A stretch of DNA of 64,000 nt from Streptomyces sp. TG1A-60 (lineage in GTDB: Bacteria > Actinomycetota > Actinomycetes > Streptomycetales > Streptomycetaceae): positions 868,001 to 932,000 of the forward strand of contig NZ_CP147520.1 in assembly GCF_037201975.1 (NCBI RefSeq). The letters are read 5' to 3'. This document shows positions 63,361-64,000 of the stretch, one piece after another. A model generated the notes under the pieces. That model had not been told where the DNA came from. It did not search any database and saw only the letters and a list, made by a program, of their open reading frames with translations. How positions within the stretch are numbered: the stretch's first letter is position 1; every line of letters begins with the position of its first letter. Made by a program: the position numbers and the translations under genes.

Positions 63361-64000
63361 ATGACGCAGGTGACTCCTCCCGGCTGGTACCCCGACCCCG
63401 GCCAGACAAGTGACGCGCCCCCCACCGAGCGCTGGTGGGACGGCAAGGCATGGACGGACCAGATCCGGCCCGCGGGCCAGGCCGCAGGGTTCGGTCCTCC
63501 GGCCTACGCGCCGGGGGCCGGACCGTATCCGCCGGGGACGGGGGCATATCCCGGGCACCCGGGGTACCCGGCCGCGGCTCCTCGACGCGGCCTGCGCACC
63601 GGGATAGCCGTCGCCGTGGCGGCGGCGGTCCTGGCCAGCATCGGGGTCGGCGTGTACGCCCTGGCCGGCAACGGCGGCGACAGCGGTACGACGTCCCGTG
63701 GCCCCGGTGGACAGGACGGCCAGGGCGGTGCCGACGGCGGCCCGGGTGGTCAGAGCCCTGCGCCCGACGGATCCGGGCAGCCGCCGCAGACCGAGGAGGG
63801 GTACGCCACCGACACGGTCAGCGGCATCAGCATCCCGGTGCCCGACGGCTGGGTCACCTCGCCCCTGCGGATCGGGGCGCAGGTGACCACGGAGGCGTCG
63901 TACGACTGCCCGGCCGACAAGTCGAAGACGTGCACGCGCGGTGGTGCCTACTCGATGCCCGCCGAGTTGCTGGAGCTGAAGGCCACCACAGCCGAGGCGG
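63361..64000 (+). CDS. DUF2510 membrane protein, 3' end outside window
   Basis: 213 residues visible. N-terminal DUF2510 (TPPGWYPDPGQTSDAPPTER with WWDGKAWTDQIRPAG), a Pro/Gly/Tyr-rich linker, one membrane span (GLRTGIAVAVAAAVLASIGV with GVYALAG), then an extracellular Gly/Ser-rich stretch and a folded part starting TVSGISIPVPDGWVTSP. Role unknown; DUF2510 proteins are thought to be envelope-associated. Confidence 0.82.
   Translation, partial: MTQVTPPGWYPDPGQTSDAPPTERWWDGKAWTDQIRPAGQAAGFGPPAYAPGAGPYPPGTGAYPGHPGYPAAAPRRGLRTGIAVAVAAAVLASIGVGVYALAGNGGDSGTTSRGPGGQDGQGGADGGPGGQSPAPDGSGQPPQTEEGYATDTVSGISIPVPDGWVTSPLRIGAQVTTEASYDCPADKSKTCTRGGAYSMPAELLELKATTAEA

Overview
The window is high-GC actinomycete DNA with strong third-position G/C codon bias, many GTG/TTG starts and 4-bp ATGA/GTGA gene overlaps. 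It carries SsgA-family and WhiB-like genes, a PcaV/pca cluster and an LPFR-type small protein, so it is almost certainly Streptomyces. From memory, the gene order (idi, tex, fadBA, ssgD, ABC-F, dimethylargininase, acyl-ACP desaturase, wbl, LacI, pcaV/pca) resembles the SCO6760-SCO6690 region of S. coelicolor, a transition between core and arm. That is recollection, not a search.

Layout. 1-7.0 kb: a minus-strand operon that looks like an envelope-polymer locus (DUF5941/CDP-alcohol transferase with a frameshift, nucleotidyltransferase, glycerol-1-phosphate-dehydrogenase-like enzyme, second CDP-alcohol transferase, GT2, TagG/TagH-like ABC exporter). 7.5-14.9 kb: galE-like epimerase, CDF metal exporter, broken GNAT gene, idi, a kinase-like ATPase, enoyl-CoA hydratase, DJ-1/PfpI protein, truncated GlxA-type regulator, SCO6745-like protein and an LPFR small protein. 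14,975-18,974: a complete 4.0-kb Tn7-like element with 26-bp terminal inverted repeats and a 5-bp target duplication. It holds tnsA, a truncated tnsB, an unidentified gene fragment and an alpha/beta-hydrolase passenger, and lies just upstream of tex. 19-29.6 kb: tex, ABC-F ATPase, conserved hypothetical, D-amino-acid-oxidase-like protein, BCCT transporter, a broken secreted-protein gene and a secreted S15 peptidase. 29.8-40.5 kb: orphan ATP-synthase-b-like protein, MerR and IS remnants, fadB/thiolase/CoA-transferase lipid genes, a saccharopine-dehydrogenase-like reductase, then a patch of decayed genes (small membrane protein, MMPL transporter, BNR-repeat protein) around endonuclease V and a Rho-N-like protein.

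40.8-51.6 kb: ssgD-like gene; an ABC-F gene with a long leader and a possible three-codon upstream ORF; dimethylargininase; acyl-ACP desaturase with a tandem operator; a tRNA-like sequence; a WhiB-like regulator; GH64 glucanase remnants; a LacI repressor; a frameshifted LigD-type polymerase facing an ATP-dependent DNA ligase; and a zinc alcohol dehydrogenase. 51.8-64 kb: DUF3048 lipoprotein, then divergent pcaV and the pcaIJFHGBL operon, which would take protocatechuate through the beta-ketoadipate route to succinyl-CoA and acetyl-CoA. A large STAND ATPase without an HTH, an MHS-transporter remnant and a partial DUF2510 protein close the window.

Two things recur. There are at least nine broken reading frames, several at single positions in otherwise intact genes, which could be decay or sequence error. 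There are also short repeats with inverted ends, notably a 167-bp element present twice (33,755 and 46,429) at about 96% identity, both times just beyond a stop codon.
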